Numbered from the stretch's first letter, positions 1 to 10,690 are shown. The stretch is 64,000 nucleotides of DNA from Microglena sp. YARC (GCA_022414725.1 CM039466.1:33962212-34026211); one strand, 5' to 3'. Program-made: numbers and translations. Notes: generated by a model from the letters alone, not told the origin.

Positions 1-180
1 ATGCATGTATATGTCATATTCATATTGTTTGTTTTTATATGCATGTATATGTCATATTCATATTGTTTGTTTTTATATGCATGTATATGTGATATTCATA
101 TTGTTTGTTTTTATATGCATGTATATGTCATATTCATATTGTTTGTTTTTATATGCATGTATATGTGAGTTGAATACTGT
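1..180. repeat. Tandem repeat, 38-39 bp unit, about 4.5 copies
   Basis: Near-identical units begin ATGCATGTATATGTCATATT and end in a TTGTTTGTTTTTAT run. The stretch lies 5' of the first visible reductase exon, so it is probably intronic. The open frames across it only reflect the unit composition. Confidence 0.9.
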
Positions 181-236
181 TTATTCGAATACATGCATGT
201 GCATATACATATATGTATGCATACATGTGCCCCGTT

Positions 237-430
237 TCGACGAATGGCTCAATGGCAGAGTTCCTTGAACGAAGAAGGTGCCGGGTTTTTATCCCCATGG
301 GTGCGCTGTAGCGTTCGCGGTCGCTGTCAACCGCCATGGTAGCTTTTTCCAGGTAAAGTAGCAGCGCGTTCCCTACCGCCATAAGACGGGGCTCCCTTAA
401 TACCACGCCCCACCAGGCGTTATCATTACT
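237..430 (+). mobile_element. tRNA-derived SINE, family A, copy 1
   Basis: The head has an A-box-like TGGCTCAATGG and a degraded B-box (GGGTTTTTATCCCC). The body continues through GTCGCTGTCAACCGCCATGG, and the element ends in the family signature CAGGCGTTATCATTAC. Five other copies in the window share the same body and tail (7508, 13433, 13755, 19106, 57281). A 3' end without poly(A) and a tRNA-like 5' end are what a tRNA-derived SINE would show; the family has no name that I recognise. Confidence 0.75.
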
Positions 431-1461
<1,031 letters not shown>

Positions 1462-1607
1462 ATGTATGAGTCCATCAACAACGGAGTGTACAAGTCAGGC
1501 TTCAGCACCACGCAGCTAGCCTATGACAAGGTTCAAGTAGCACTGTATGCTGCCCTCGACAAGATCGAAGGCAGGCTAGCCAACTCAAGGTTCCTGCTTG
1601 GAGAAAG
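1462..1607 (+). CDS. Glutathionyl-hydroquinone reductase (xi-class GST), internal exon
   Basis: This exon encodes 48 codons plus 2 nt and begins MYESINNGVYKSGF. It then runs through YDKVQVALYAALDKIEGRL and SRFLLGE. The INNGVY.(S/A)GF...Q.AYD pattern followed by ALD..E..L....(F/Y)L.G is characteristic of the C-terminal helical domain of the ECM4/YqjG/PcpF family, which reduces glutathionyl-hydroquinones to hydroquinones with release of GSSG. The acceptor is TGTGCAG|ATG and the donor is AAAG|GTGAAG. The trailing AG joins the T of the next exon to give Ser. The thioredoxin-fold domain with the catalytic Cys must lie upstream of the window, so this is the 3' part of the gene. Confidence 0.88.
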
Positions 1608-2290
1608 GTGAAGCCTTAGTTGGGAATGGGAGGGGGGGGGAGGCAAGGGGAAGGAATGGAGGGGGGGGGGGGGGGCAAGGGGGAAGGATATGGGGAGGGA
1701 TGGGAGAGGGGGGGAGAAAGAAAGGGCAAAGGAATGGGAGAAAGGGATGGGGAAAGGAAGGGGGAAGGGACGGGGGAAAGGAAGGGGAGAGGGAAGGGGA
1801 AGGAATGAAGGGTCAGGGGAGACGAGGTTGCCTGTTCCAGATTGAGTTGGTCAACGTCTGTATCCCTCATTCCTGTTGTTGGTAGGGTGACGCATTGCAC
1901 AGACAAGCTTCTGTAACTGCCATTGAATAGTGCCTTGTTTCGTGGCACTGACCACATTTGTTCCCTTGTTTCATGGGACTAACAACTTTTGCCTTGTTTC
2001 ATGGCACTGGCCACATTTGCCTTGTTTCATGGCACTGACCACATTTGCCTTGTTTCATGGCACTGACCACATTTGCCTTGTTTCATGGCACTGACCACAT
2101 TTGCCTTGTTTCATGGCTCTGACCACATTTGCCTTGTTTCATGGCACTGACCACATCTGCCTTGTTTCATGGCACTGACCACATTTGCCTTGTTTCATGG
2201 CACTGACCACATTTGCCTTGTTTCATAGCTCTGACCACATTTGCCTTGTTTTATGGCACTAATAACATTTTCACGTTTTCCCCCCAACAG
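1608..2290. repeat. Intron: G/A-rich tract, then 30-bp tandem array
   Basis: 1620-1812 is a purine-rich GGGGAAGG-type low-complexity tract. 1955-2265 holds about ten units of roughly 30 bp with the core TTGTTTCATGGCACTGACCA. The intron closes with a pyrimidine-rich CCCCCCAACAG acceptor at 2290. I see no gene here. Confidence 0.85.
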
Positions 2291-2345
2291 TTTCACTGAG
2301 GCGGATCTGCGTCTGTTCCCTACCATCATCCGCTTCGATGCCGTG
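2291..2345 (+). CDS. Glutathionyl-hydroquinone reductase, internal exon (TEADLRLF motif)
   Basis: The exon is 1 nt plus 18 codons and, with the Ser codon completed from the previous exon, reads SFTEADLRLFPTIIRFDAV. This is the GST C-terminal N-capping region (ltEaDlrLf.tliRFD.VY in the family). It joins directly to YTTLFKC in the next exon. The phases agree at both ends: AG+T upstream, and phase 0 at GCCGTG|GTAAGA. This is the best conserved piece of the gene in the window and fixes the family assignment. Confidence 0.9.
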
Positions 2346-3595
2346 GTAAGAATGCTTCACTGGAATCCTTAGCTACAACCTTAGCTACATTCTGTTCCCT
2401 ACCATCATCCGCTTCGATGCCGTGGTAAGAATGCCTCACTGGGATCCTTAGCTACAACCTTAACTACAACCTTAGCTACATTCTGTTACCTACCATCATC
2501 CGCTTCGATGCCGTGGTAAGAATGCTTCACTGGAATCCTTAGCTACAACCTTAGCTACAACCTTAGCTACAACCTGTTCCCTACCATCATCTGCTTCGAT
2601 GCCGTGGTAAGAATGCCTCACTGGGATCCTTAGCTACAACCTTAGCTACAACCTGTTCCCTACCACCATCCGCTTCGATGCTGTGGTAAGAATGCTTCGC
2701 TGGGATCCTTAGCTACAACCTTAGCTACAACCTTAGCTACATTCTGTTCCCTACCATCATCCGCTTCGATGCCGTGGTAAGAATGCCTCACTGGGATCCT
2801 TAGCTACAACCTTAGCTACAACCTTAGCTACATTCTGTTCCCTACCACCATCCGCTTTGATGCCGTGGTAAGAATGCTTCACTGGGATCCTTAGCTACAA
2901 CCTTAGCTACAACCTCATCCTTCTTTGGGATCCTTAGCCACAACCTTGGCTACATCCTCATCCTTCATTGGGATCCTTAGCTACAACCTTAGCTACAACC
3001 CCATCCTTTATTGGGATCCTTAGCTACAACCTTAGCTACAACCCCATCCTTCATTGGGATCCTTAGCTACAACCTTAGCTACAACCTTAGCTACAACCTC
3101 ATCCTTCATTGGGATCCTTAGCTACAACCTTAGCTACAACCTCATCCTTCATTGAAATCCTTAGCTTCAACATTAGCTACAACCTTATCCTTCATTGGGA
3201 TCCTTAGCTACAACCTTAGCTACAACCTCATCCTTCATTGGGATCCTTAGCTACAACCTTAGCTACAATCCCATCCTTCATTGGGATCCTTAGCTACAAC
3301 CTTAGCTACAACCTTGGCTACAACCTCATCCTTCATTGGGATCCTTAGCTACAACCTTAGCTACAACCTTAGCTACAACCTCATCCTTCATTGAAATCCT
3401 TAGCTTCAACATTAGCTACAACCTCATCCTTCATTGGGATCCTTAGCTACAACCTTAGCTACAACCTCATCCTTCATTGGGATCCTTTGCTACAAGCCCA
3501 TCCTTTATCGGAATCCTGAGCTATAACATTAGCTACAACCTCATCCTTCATTGGGATCCTTAGCTACAGCCTTAGCTACATTCTGCGCGTCCCTG
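2346..3595. repeat. Intron array of donor-junction copies, then derived 40-bp repeats
   Basis: The last 36 or so bases of the preceding exon plus its donor are repeated downstream. Copies of ATCCGCTTCGATGCCGTG|GTAAGAATGC, some with point changes, have exon-edge bases ending at 2424, 2515, 2606, 2685, 2776 and 2867, about 91 bp apart. From about 2880 to 3590 only the intronic half continues (GGGATCCTTAGCTACAACCT, CATCCTTCATT). The true donor is the first, exon-proximal one at 2346. Confidence 0.9.
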
Positions 3596-3649
3596 GCCTT
3601 GACTGATTACTTGACTTTTTTGCTGGTGCTGACAACGAGAGAAGGATGA

Positions 3650-3890
3650 TTTGACCCCTAAACAGCACACCCGCTTTTGCACGCTTTGAGTTCTGCTACC
3701 CATAGGCTAATCTGGTGTCTGGGGGCACACTGGCAGCAACCAGGGATTTTGTTTGTACATCTGAAAGTGGATTTTTCTCTAGCTTTATGGTTTTATGCCT
3801 GCTTCAGTGACAGCATTCTAGTCTTTTTCTAGTTTTATAGCTTTTATAGCTTTTTAGGGACATATAGGCGCACACACCAAAACAATTTTA
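3650..3890 (+). repeat. Interspersed repeat, unnamed (second copy inverted at 15620-15790)
   Basis: Segments such as ATCTGAAAGT, the GCTTTATGGTTTTATGCCTG region and the TCTAGTTTTATAGC region match, with substitutions, the reverse complement of 15620-15790. No coding potential or terminal structure is visible. It could be a fragment of a larger transposable element. Confidence 0.5.
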
Positions 3891-4119
3891 CATTTTTACT
3901 GCATTTAAATATTGCATTTTTATGTAGTAAAAATTGGGTCCAAAACGGGGTCAAAACTAGCGATCACTATATATAGCGAAGAAAAAATCCTGCCAGCAAC
4001 TATGAGAGACAGATGGCTTGACTCACCCCACACCCCATCTGCACCATATCCCAGCTGGTGGTTCAAATTGCTAGTTAGAGGGTGGCATGCTTATAATGAC
4101 AAGTTTGGATGGTTAATTA

Positions 4120-4610
4120 TCCTCTCCCCCCCCCCCCCCCCCCCCACACACACACACCCCCACACACACACCCCACCCCACCCCCCACACACACATCCAC
4201 CCCCCCACCTCTTGTGCAGTACACGACATTGTTCAAGTGCACCAATACAATCCTCTCCATCCTCCCTCCCCCACACACACACCACACACACACATGCACC
4301 CACACATCTGCCCCTCCACCTCTTGTGCAGTACACAACATTGTTCAAGTGCACCAATCCGATCCTCTCTCCCCCCCCCCCACACACATCCCCCCCCCACA
4401 CACACCCCACCACCACCACACACACACACACATCCACCCCCCCACACCCCTTGTGCAGTACAAAAACATTGTTCAAGTGCACCCATCCGATCCTCTCACC
4501 CACCCACACCCACAAATCCCCCACCCACACCCACACACCCACATCCCCCACACCCCACACCACCCCCACTCCCCCCACACACACATCCACCCCCCACCCC
4601 CCTTGTGCAG
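4120..4610. repeat. C/A-rich intron end with three decoy acceptors
   Basis: A (CA)n/(CCCCAC)n tract is interrupted by copies of the exon 3 acceptor region CCTCTTGTGCAG|TACACAAC, which continues into TTGTTCAAGTGCACCA. Decoy acceptors have their AG ending at 4219, 4330 and 4458, and the true one is at 4610. After the shared roughly 29 exon-like bases the decoys diverge into CCAATCCGATCC-like sequence. Confidence 0.9.
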
Positions 4611-4721
4611 TACACAACATTGTTCAAGTGCACCAAGAAACGAGTTGCAGATTACCCAAATCTGCAAGGCTGGATGAAGGATGTGTACCAGCTGCAAATC
4701 GGGGGAGGCTTGGGCATGCAG
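4611..4721 (+). CDS. Glutathionyl-hydroquinone reductase, internal exon (FKC...DYPNL motif)
   Basis: This exon has 37 codons, phase 0 at both ends. YTTLFKCTKKRVADYPNL is followed by QGWMKDVYQLQ and ends GGGLGMQ. The family consensus here is (V/T)Y...FKCN.(K/R)R..DYPNL..Y.RDLYQ, so the match is good. The acceptor is TTGTGCAG and the donor is ATGCAG|GTGTGT, an AG|GT joint that seeds the array that follows. The next coding residues (VKDTIDL) correspond to the (T)VNM.HIK segment of the family. Confidence 0.9.
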
Positions 4722-5254
4722 GTGTGTAAAGAGCTGCCTCCTAACCTTAAATAGGCTGAAATAGCCAAAAATAGCCAAAATGACATTAAATAAATGTCAT
4801 AGGCATGCACGTGGGTAAAGACCTCCTAACCTGAAATAGCCTGAAATAGCAAACAAAATCTCAAAATAATCAAAGAGAACCCAAAATAAATAGGCATGCA
4901 GGTGTGTAGAGACCTCCTCCTAACCTGAAATAGCCAAAAATAATCAAAAATAAATGTCGTAGGCATGCAGGTGTGAAGAGACCTCCTCCGAACCTGACAT
5001 AGCCTGACATAGCCCGGAAAGAAAAAAAAACGTAAATGTCAGATGCATGCAGGTGTTTAGAGAGCTGCCTCCGATCCTGAAATGGCCTGAAATAGCCAAA
5101 ATGACCTAAAACAATCAAAAATAAATGTCATTGACATGCAGGTGTGTAGAGACCTCCTACCCTGAAATAGCCTGAAATGACCTGAAATAAATGTCATAGG
5201 CATGCAGGTGGGTAGAGACCTCCTCCTCACCTGAATTAGCCTGAAATAACACAT
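4722..5254. repeat. Array of exon 3 donor-junction copies, part 1
   Basis: About 75-90 bp units carry AGGCATGCAG|GTGTGTAGAGAC, then CTCCTCCTAACCTGAAATAGCC, then AATAAATGTCAT. They derive from the end of the upstream exon and its donor (GGGCATGCAG|GTGTGTAAAG, then AGCTGCCTCCTAACC). Each unit therefore starts with GT and ends with AG. Confidence 0.88.
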
Positions 5255-5640
5255 TCAGACGGTTGACTCAGATTCCTCTACAGTTGCTTTTCATATTTCC
5301 AAATACATATAATTTACCCTTTAGGGTTTGGGAAATAAGCACATGCAGGCTTCATCATTGTCAGTACTTATATTGGGACTTATAACTACAAAAGCTTGTC
5401 GAGATCGAGAGCTTTGGCAGCTTAGAGCACTAAAACTTTAGTGGTTCACTGTTGCTGTGCTTCGGTTAAATACCGTGCAGATCAGGTCACTGGTTGAATT
5501 CCCTGGCGGTGGTCACTCCTGGTTCTGCCCGGGGTTTACGGGTATTTGAAATTTGAAGGCAGCTTTCGGAATTCTGCGGCGCGCGTCTGAATACTCCATT
5601 TCTTCCACTACTGTGTGGGGAATACGGCAAAAGAACCCCA
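5255..5640 (+). mobile_element. Unique insertion inside the array, possibly tRNA-like element
   Basis: About 385 bp unrelated to the surrounding units interrupts the array, which resumes in the same register afterwards. It contains TTTAGTGGTTCACTG and GGTCACTGGTTGAATTCCC, which resemble the D-arm and B-box/T-arm of a tRNA and are about 60 bases apart. No ORF and no clear target-site duplication were found. A SINE-like insertion is an inference. Confidence 0.4.
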
Positions 5641-6985
5641 AATGACCCAAAATATATATGTCATAAGCATGCAGGTGTTTAGAGACCTCCTCCTAACCTG
5701 AAATAGCCTGAAATAGCACAAAATCGCCCGAAAGAACCCCAAAAGGATCAAAAATATATGTCATAGGCATGCAAGTGTGTTGAGACCTCCTCCTAAGCTG
5801 AAATAGCCTGAAATAACCAAAAATAATCCGAAATAACCCAATACAAACCGAGGTAACATGAAGTAGCCACAATAACCAAAAATAACTCGAAATAACCCGA
5901 TACAAACCGAGGTAACCCGAAGTAGCCAAGATAACCAAAAATAATCCGAAATAACCCAATACAACCCAAGATAAGCCGAAGTAGCCAAAATAACCAAACA
6001 TAACCCCAAAATAAATGTCATAGGCATGCAGGTGTGTAGAGACCTCCTCCTAACCTGACATAGCCTGACGTAACCAAAAATAAGCCGAAATAAGCTGAAA
6101 TAGCCAAAATAACCAAACATAACCCCAAAATAAATGTCATAGGCATGCAGGCGTATAGAGACCTCCTCCCAACCTGAAATAGCACGAAATAACCCAAAAT
6201 AATCAATAATGAATGTCATATGCATGCAGGTGTTTAGAGACCTCCTGACCTGAAACAGCCTGAAATAGTCCGAAATAACCAAAAATAAAAATACGCCTTA
6301 TACATGCAGGTGTGTAGAGACCTCCTAACCTGAAATAGCCTGAAATAGCCAAACACAACCCCAAAATAGATGTCATAGGCATGCAGGTTTATAAAGACCT
6401 CCTCCTAACCTGAAATAGCAAACAATATCTCAAAATAATCAAAGATAACCCCAAATAAATGTCATAGGCATGCAGGTGTGTAAAGACCTCCTCCCAACCT
6501 GAAATAGCCCAAAATAGCCCGAAAGAACCCCCAAATAATCAAAAATAAATGTCATAGGCATGCAGGTGTTAAGAGACCTCCTCCTAACCAGAAATAGCCA
6601 AAAATATCCCCAAATAACAAAAAAACATGTCATACGCATGCAGGTGTGTTGAGACCTCCTCCTAGCCAGAAATAGCTCGAAATAACCCCAAATAACCCCA
6701 AAATATATGTCACAAGAATGCAGGTGTGTTGAGACCTCCTCCTAACCTGAATTAATCTGAAATAGCAAAAATTATCCCTTAAATATCAGCCAAAATATAT
6801 GCCGTAGGCTTGCAGGTGTGCAGAGACCTCCTCATAACCAGAAATTGCCTGAAATAGCCTGAAATAATCCCCCAAAAATATTAAATATATGTCTTAGGCA
6901 TGCAGGTGTGTTAAGACCTCGTAACCCAAAATATCCCGAAATATATGTCATAGGCATGCAGGTGTGTTGAGACCTTGGGGATGGG
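5641..6985. repeat. Array of exon 3 donor-junction copies, part 2
   Basis: This continues the 4722 array with about 15 more copies of GGCATGCAG|GTGTGT or close variants (GTGTTT, GCGTAT, GTTTAT). Spacing varies because the AATAACC/AAATAGCC segment between the joints is itself internally repeated. Confidence 0.88.
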
Positions 6986-7074
6986 AGTGTGGATTGGCAA
7001 GTAGCTTGTTTATTGTTCTTTTTACAAGGAGGCTTTCTGCCTAAAAAATAAGACTATTAACCCGCCCACTTGCA

Positions 7075-7116
7075 GGTGAAGGACTCGATAGATCTGGACA
7101 GGGCAAGGGCGGCATA
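7075..7116 (+). pseudogene. Truncated copy of terminal exon start (decoy 1)
   Basis: CCCACTTGCAG|GTGAAGGACTCGAT is followed by AGATCTGGACAGGGCAAGGGC and then dissolves into TATATA. The first 13 or so codons match the terminal reductase exon (VKDSIDLDRARAA against VKDTIDLDSARAS). The acceptor is intact, but no downstream donor or full exon remains. Confidence 0.8.
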
Positions 7117-7264
7117 TATATATATAGCTATTTACCCACTATATATATAAAACTATTAACCCACTTCATATATATATATATAACTATTAACCCACTTCAT
7201 ATATATATATATATATATAACTATTAACCCACGTCATATATATATATAACTATTAACCCACTTC

Positions 7265-7311
<47 letters not shown>

Positions 7312-7351
7312 ACTATTAACCCACTTCATATATATAGAACTATTAACCCAC

Positions 7352-7388
<37 letters not shown>

Positions 7389-7435
7389 CTATTAACCCAC
7401 TTCATATATATATATATATATAGCTATTAACCCAC

Positions 7436-7498
<63 letters not shown>

Positions 7499-7927
7499 AA
7501 AAAAAAAGTAATGATAACGCCTGGTGGGGCGTGGTGTTAAGGAGCCCGTCGTACGCGGGTAGGGAGCGGTCTCCTACCTCAACTGGACAAGCTACCATCG
7601 CGGTTGACGACGACCTGCAACGCCAAGAGCGACCGAAGGGGAGTCGAACCCCCGACTCTTCGTTCCTTAGCAATCTGGTCTACCACTAGACCATTGTAAT
7701 CGCTAAAGAGGCTATATATATATATATATATATAACTATTAACCCACTTCATATATATATATATATAACTATTAACCCACTTCATATATATATATAACTA
7801 TTAACCCACTTCATATATATATAACTATTAACCCACTTCATATATATATATATATAACTATTAACCCACTTCATATATATATATATAACTATTAACCCAC
7901 TTCATATATATATAACTATTAACCCAC

Positions 7928-7974
<47 letters not shown>

Positions 7975-8148
7975 CTATTAACCCACTTCATATATATATA
8001 TATATATATAACTATTAACCCACTTCATACATATATATATAACTATTAACCCACTTTATATATATATAACTATTAACCCACTTCATATATATATATATAT
8101 ATATATAACTATAACCCACTTCATATATATGTATAACTATTAACCCAC

Positions 8149-8183
<35 letters not shown>

Positions 8184-8234
8184 CTATTAACCCACTTCAT
8201 ATATATATATAACTATTAACCCGCCCAGTTGCAG
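7117..8234. repeat. (AT)n array with repeated acceptor fragment
   Basis: About 30 units contain AACTATTAACCCACTTC plus a variable (AT)n run. The CTATTAACCC(G/A)CCCA(C/G)TT core is the sequence just upstream of the terminal-exon acceptor at 7074, 8234 and 8499, so the array amplifies a truncated acceptor region. A family-A SINE sits inside it at 7508-7713. Confidence 0.88.
7508..7713 (-). mobile_element. tRNA-derived SINE, family A, copy 2 (best preserved head)
   Basis: On the minus strand it begins AGCCTCTTTAGCGATTACAA, then an A-box TGGTCTAGTGG and a perfect B-box GGTTCGACTCC, followed by the body with GCGTTGCAGGTCG and GTAGGAGACCGCTC, and ends CAGGCGTTATCATTAC. The two internal Pol III promoter boxes are about 40 bp apart, as in tRNA-derived SINEs. 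It is flanked by (AT)n on both sides, so its target-site duplication cannot be read. Confidence 0.85.
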
Positions 8235-8290
8235 GTGAAGGACTCGATTGATCTGGATAGTATGGGCAACTCCCTTAAAGTCGACTTTGC
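8235..8290 (+). pseudogene. Truncated copy of terminal exon start (decoy 2)
   Basis: CAGTTGCAG|GTGAAGGACTCGATTG is followed by ATCTGGATAGT and then unrelated sequence. It keeps the acceptor and about 11 codons (VKDSIDLDS-like). Confidence 0.8.
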
Positions 8291-8339
8291 TACGACTGTA
8301 TTGTGTAAGATGCTGCTAGTGAATGTTCTTTGGGCACCA

Positions 8340-8475
8340 CTGGACTGTCACTATATATAAACTATATATCAACTATACTATAAACTATACTATACTATAC
8401 TATACTATACTATACTATACTATACTATACTATCTACTAGACATATACTAGACTAGACTAGACTAGACATATAAA
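8340..8475. repeat. Short tandem repeats (ACTAT)n and (GACTA)n
   Basis: Runs of TATACTATACTATAC are followed by TAGACTAGACTAGAC. They lie between two acceptor copies of the reductase terminal exon. Confidence 0.9.
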
Positions 8476-8499
8476 AACTATCAACCCGCCCACTTGCAG

Positions 8500-8640
8500 G
8501 TGAAGGACACGATTGACCTGGATAGTGCAGGAGCGTCTTATTTCAAAGACCTGTTTCCTCTCAACCCAAGCAGCATTGTTCCTATGGGGCCAAACGAGTC
8601 TAAAACATCACCAAAAATAACCCCAAGTAACCCAAATTAA
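8500..8640 (+). pseudogene. Near-complete duplicate of the reductase terminal exon (possible alternative last exon A)
   Basis: It is preceded by a good acceptor (CACTTGCAG). It encodes VKDTIDLDSAGASYF, then KDLFPLNPSSIVPMGPNES, then a divergent tail KTSPKITPSNPN and an in-frame TAA at 8638-8640. The frame is fully open (46 codons plus stop). It has lost the last 28 or so residues of the downstream copy. If used, it would give a shorter reductase C-terminus; otherwise it is a decoy. Its start is exactly 157 bp before that of the next copy. Confidence 0.65.
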
Positions 8641-8656
8641 CCCCGCCCACCTGCAG

Positions 8657-8797
8657 GTGAAGGACACGATTGACCATGATAGTGCAAGAGCGTCTTATTT
8701 CAAAGACCTGTTCCCTCTATATTCAAGCGGCATTGTTCCTATGGGGCCAAACGAGACTAAAACATCACCAAAAATAACCCCAAGTAACCCAAATTAA
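8657..8797 (+). pseudogene. Near-complete duplicate of the reductase terminal exon (possible alternative last exon B)
   Basis: The acceptor is CACCTGCAG at 8656. It reads VKDTIDHDSARASYF, then KDLFPLYSSGIVPMGPNET, then KTSPKITPSNPN and TAA. It differs from the terminal exon by Leu to His and Asn-Pro to Tyr-Ser changes, and again ends early. The start is exactly 157 bp from the previous and from the next copy. Frame retention across both copies shows either recent duplication or constraint. Confidence 0.65.
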
Positions 8798-8813
8798 CCC
8801 CGCCCACCTGCAG

Positions 8814-9008
8814 GTGAAGGACACGATTGACCTGGATAGTGCAAGAGCGTCTTATTTCAAAGACCTGTTCCCTCTAAATCCAAGCGGCATTGTTCCTATG
8901 GGGCCAAACGAGACTGACCTGGGGCTGTTGAAGCCCCCCTCCAGGGAGGCATCAGGACCAACCTTTTTTCCACGGCCTGAATCTGCTCTTCCAGCAGGCA
9001 AGGATTAG
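8814..9008 (+). CDS. Glutathionyl-hydroquinone reductase, terminal exon
   Basis: This exon has 64 codons plus TAG. VKDTIDLDSARASYFKDLF, then PLNPSGIVPMGPNETDLG matches the family end (M.HIK..YY.....INP..IVP.GP), in which the final GP-containing strand closes the substrate pocket. It then adds a 29-residue Pro/Ser-rich tail ending ESALPAGKD that is not part of the domain. The exon is entered in phase 0 from ATGCAG at 4721 through the acceptor CCTGCAG at 8813. Two almost full copies precede it. I take this one as the normal last exon because it alone keeps the unbroken INP..IVP.GP reading and a distinct 3' end. Confidence 0.85.
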   Translation: MKDTIDLDSARASYFKDLFPLNPSGIVPMGPNETDLGLLKPPSREASGPTFFPRPESALPAGKD

Positions 9009-9021
9009 GCGAGTAGCTAGA

Positions 9022-9235
9022 TTTTGGGCGGAGCCCCCTCTTCTGAGGGGTGGGAGGCCCCAGGGTCACCCCGTTGTCCGTTTGACTTCGAGAAACAAGA
9101 AACCATGGCCCTGTCGTAAGCCCTGGCTTTGCTACGCTGCGCTCGATTCCTGTGCCACCTGTCGCTCTGATAGCCAGCATTCTCTGCCAATTTTCCACGT
9201 CGCTTGCGTCGTGCTTGGGACTTGTTCCACATTCC
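9022..9235 (+). repeat. Interspersed repeat with GGCGGAGCCCC head, copy 1
   Basis: It runs from TTTTGGGCGGAGCCCCC through CACCCCGTTGTCCGTTTGAC to CCACGTCGCTTGCGTCGTGC and GGGACTTGTT. Copies at 21755-22075 (inverted), 58469-58680 and 59104-59318 share head and tail. The tail carries a short inverted repeat around CGTCGCTTGCGACG. No ORF is common to the copies. The class is unknown: a SINE or a MITE is possible. It lies just after the reductase stop codon and may form part of its 3' UTR. Confidence 0.65.
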
Positions 9236-9239
9236 ATAG

Positions 9240-9475
9240 TTACCCATTCCACTTGGACTTGAACTTGTTGACATAGCTCCAGCCAGCAATTTGGCTGCTC
9301 GTTGTCTTGGGCAGTAAAATAAATTACCAGGGGAAAACCCATAGTTACCCATTCCACGGATAGTTGGCCATACATAAATACATAGTACGTCTTATTACAA
9401 GGCGTGAGGTTGAGGAGGCCAGCCCATTTGCTTGCATGAGGGCCAACCACCAATAAAACTAATAAATAGTACGCA
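9240..9475. repeat. Two short interspersed repeats
   Basis: 9250-9345 carries AACTTGTTGACATAGCTCCA and GCCAGCAATTTGGCTGCTCG, which recur near 11060-11130 and, in part, at 10797-10850. 9380-9470 carries CGTCTTATTACAAGG, GAGGTTGAGGAGGCCAGCCC and GGGCCAACCACCAATAAA, a relative of the GCACTGGGGCCAACC family amplified at 24955-26320. Confidence 0.55.
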
Positions 9476-9929
9476 GTTGGCCATACACTATTTACCCATG
9501 TGCTCTACACCATCGAGCGTGTGTATACCATCTCGCATGCTCTACACTATCTTGCATGCCCTTTACTATCTCGCATGTTGAGACCTTTTTGACCCTGTTC
9601 GGTCTTCTTCAGCTTAGTTATAGGGGAGACCTGGACATTGTACAGCTTTGCAACAGGGTTGTTCAAGACGCAGCGTCCTGCGTCGCAGACACAACGTGGA
9701 AGGGTCAGTTGCGGCCTGGCACGCAACGTGGGGAGGGTCGCAGACGCAGCTTCAGTGGGTTGGTTACGTCTCAGGATGCAGGAGGGAGGGGCGTGGTGTT
9801 GAGGGGACCCTCCCGTACGCCGCAGCTGGGCAGTATTACAATGATACACCCAGCATTAACAGTGTAGACCATTGGAAGCATGGTCTGGCTTTAATTGTTG
9901 CATCTGGTTGTTTGGAGTTCAGTTGCACT
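9476..9929. other. No recognisable gene
   Basis: Unique-looking sequence of moderate GC. Overlapping open frames of 94-103 codons in two plus frames and one minus frame show no familiar motif, and none has a convincing splice or family context. CTCGCATGCTCTACACTATC-like motifs repeat a few times at 9500-9580. Confidence 0.5.
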
Positions 9930-10041
9930 TGATTGTTCGGGGTTTAGTTCATCAATGCTTTTTCTTTTTAGCCCTTCCTGTCACGGTTGGGCAGGTTCCT
10001 TTAGCCTATTGGGCCTACCTCTGGACTGTAACATACATGCA
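9930..10041 (+). mobile_element. 3' tail of LINE/SINE family B
   Basis: It contains GGGGTTTAGTTCATCAATGC, CCCTTCCTGTCACGGTTGGG and TTTAGCCTATTGGGCCTACC, and ends CTGGACTGTAACATACATGC. This is the common 3' end seen on both strands across the window (for example 63045-63190 and, inverted, 29188-29330). Confidence 0.7.
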
Positions 10042-10680
10042 TCTTCTCAAACAGCAGTGCTGCAGTGGCACATGCTGTCGAAGTAATGTGGGTGCTGGGG
10101 AGGAACGAGACTTCGATATCACTAGAACAATAGTTACATGAGAGGTCAAGTCTAAGGGAGGGTAAAACCGCCCAAGGGAGATCATAGGTCAATTGTTACA
10201 TCCGTGTAATACAGTTACTCACAGGATGTGAAGTTGACACCATAGCGTAAGCCCAGATCGTAGGTGACGGTAATAGGAAGACACGTGAAGAAAGGTAGAA
10301 TCATAGAACAGCTAACACTGACAATCTTCCCAAACAGGAGTGCTGCAGTGGCACATGATTCGTAGGAAGGAAGGGTATTGTTACATACCGGTAGTCCGGT
10401 ACTCGGCAAAAATCAACGCCGAGACCGTATAGACACGGTGCAACTGGACAGTTTCAAAATATAGGACTTTCTGATATGCCAACTTTTAACCAGTAAAATA
10501 AAGGGTTGCAGGCTTGCAGCCCAACACATACAGCCTCGCATCATCTCCCATACTATTCGTGCCATAAAATACAATGTATTAAGCTAGTTACTTGAACTTG
10601 GTTACATGGGTTTTTTTGCTTTGTGGGTGCTTTTTCTTTTTGTTTAAAGCACAGAGTCTCATACACCCTCGCGGTGTCAA
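10042..10680. other. No gene recognised; one internal duplication
   Basis: A segment around CAGTGCTGCAGTGGCACATG occurs at about 10050-10080 and again near 10335-10360, and GTTACAT-type pieces recur, which points to an old duplication of roughly 280 bp. I see no open frame of note. This stretch lies between the reductase and oxidase genes and could hold regulatory DNA, but nothing specific is readable. Confidence 0.4.
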
Positions 10681-10690
10681 GTAGACTTTA

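Noticed and set aside
3912..4754. 280-codon frame running through the C/A-rich intron into the FKC exon
   Set aside because: It is open because of (CA)n/(C)n composition and lies in a different frame from the YTTLFKC exon for most of its length; the acceptor at 4610 and the phase with 2345 define the real exon.
7117..8234. AT-rich tract as a promoter or replication origin
   Set aside because: It lies inside an intron of the reductase and is composed of amplified acceptor fragments and (AT)n. No initiation signals seen.
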